Positions 5,269 to 5,588 of a DNA stretch of 5,588 bases are shown piece after piece; the first letter of the stretch is position 1; each line of letters starts with the position of its first letter. A model generated the notes under the pieces. It worked only from the letters and a program-made list of their open reading frames with translations. It was not told the DNA's origin and did no database searches. Position numbers and translations under genes: made by a program. The DNA comes from Gemmatimonadota bacterium (GTDB lineage: Bacteria > Orphanbacterota > Orphanbacteria > Orphanbacterales > Orphanbacteraceae), in NCBI GenBank assembly GCA_013002425.1, contig JABDJQ010000193.1, positions 1 through 5,588 of the forward strand, written 5' to 3'.

Positions 5269-5588
5269 CGATCACGTAGGAGAGCAGAACGAATGCGGCC
5301 AGCAGAGCGATCACGCCGCCGACGATAATACGCGTAACGAGCTGAACGGGGAGCACGCGGACGGCGCCGGCGATCTCGGATTGCTGTGCGGCGGTTGCCG
5401 GGTCAGCCGCTTCGGCTTCATCCGGCGTCATCGAGCGGATCGACTTCTCGATCAGATCCACCGGATTCGCGCGTCGCAGTTCGTCCGTCGTATCGACGGT
5501 CTGTTCGCCGAGCGCTTCGAGAAGCGTCCAGAGAAGAACTTCGTCACCGACGCGATCGAGCGGGATCACGCACGTATCGCCGTAGGGA
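5255..5588 (-). CDS. Unrecognised protein with C-terminal membrane segment, 5' end outside the window
   Basis: I do not recognise this gene. The reading frame is open from the right edge, giving 110 visible residues ending in TAA. A GTG at 5569 could be read as a start, but the frame stays open upstream (PYGDTC before it), no ribosome binding site can be seen and the coding character does not change, so I treat it as 5'-truncated. The visible part has an acidic soluble region (for example EALGEQTVDTTDELRRANPV) and a stretch rich in Ala, Glu, Asp and Gln around residues 55-72. One hydrophobic helix follows at about 86-107 (IIVGGVIALLAAFVLLSYVI), then a four-residue tail. A tail-anchored or bitopic membrane protein fits, with the N-terminal side probably cytoplasmic. 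The hairpin and promoter after it suggest that it is not part of the CoA-transferase operon. Confidence 0.7.
   Translation of the reverse strand, partial: PYGDTCVIPLDRVGDEVLLWTLLEALGEQTVDTTDELRRANPVDLIEKSIRSMTPDEAEAADPATAAQQSEIAGAVRVLPVQLVTRIIVGGVIALLAAFVLLSYVIGARG

Overview
The window is GC-rich bacterial DNA. Every supported gene is on the minus strand, so transcription runs from high to low coordinates. A well-formed sigma70-type promoter, strong Shine-Dalgarno sites and tightly packed genes point to a bacterium. Nothing seen fixes the phylum. The protein families are all found in aerobic or facultative bacteria that handle short-chain acyl-CoAs.

Layout from the transcriptional start: the 3' end of an unrelated, unrecognised gene with a C-terminal membrane segment occupies 5255-5588 and runs off the right edge. 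It ends in a GC-rich hairpin. A 186-base intergenic stretch (5069-5254) follows, with a promoter (TTGACA, 17 bp, TATTCT), a leader of about 125 nt and an 18-bp near-palindrome. Six tightly spaced genes then form one apparent operon: CoA-transferase subunits A (4370-5068) and B (3751-4416), a metallo-beta-lactamase-fold hydrolase (2884-3741), an acetyl-CoA acetyltransferase (1688-2887), a 3-hydroxybutyryl-CoA dehydrogenase (831-1691) and a short-chain acyl-CoA dehydrogenase (1-811, cut by the left edge). Junctions are a long out-of-frame overlap, a 9-nt gap, two 4-nt ATGA overlaps and a 19-nt gap. No gene-free stretch exceeds 300 bases.

The enzymes meet at acetoacetyl-CoA. The CoA-transferase activates acetoacetate, probably with succinyl-CoA. 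The thiolase splits acetoacetyl-CoA to two acetyl-CoA or runs in reverse. The dehydrogenase interconverts acetoacetyl-CoA and 3-hydroxybutyryl-CoA, and the acyl-CoA dehydrogenase acts at the butyryl-CoA/crotonyl-CoA level. The enoyl-CoA hydratase that would link the last two steps is not in view. The best reading is a ketone-body or short-chain fatty acid catabolic operon, though the thiolase and dehydrogenase are reversible.

Most of this is ordinary central metabolism. The outlier is the metallo-hydrolase between the CoA-transferase and the thiolase, coupled on both sides and without a textbook step in the pathway. Smaller points of interest are the overlap of the CoA-transferase genes, an in-frame TGA-CGG junction between subunit B and the hydrolase, and the leader palindrome. 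I found no RNA gene, mobile element, CRISPR array or clearly novel multi-gene system.
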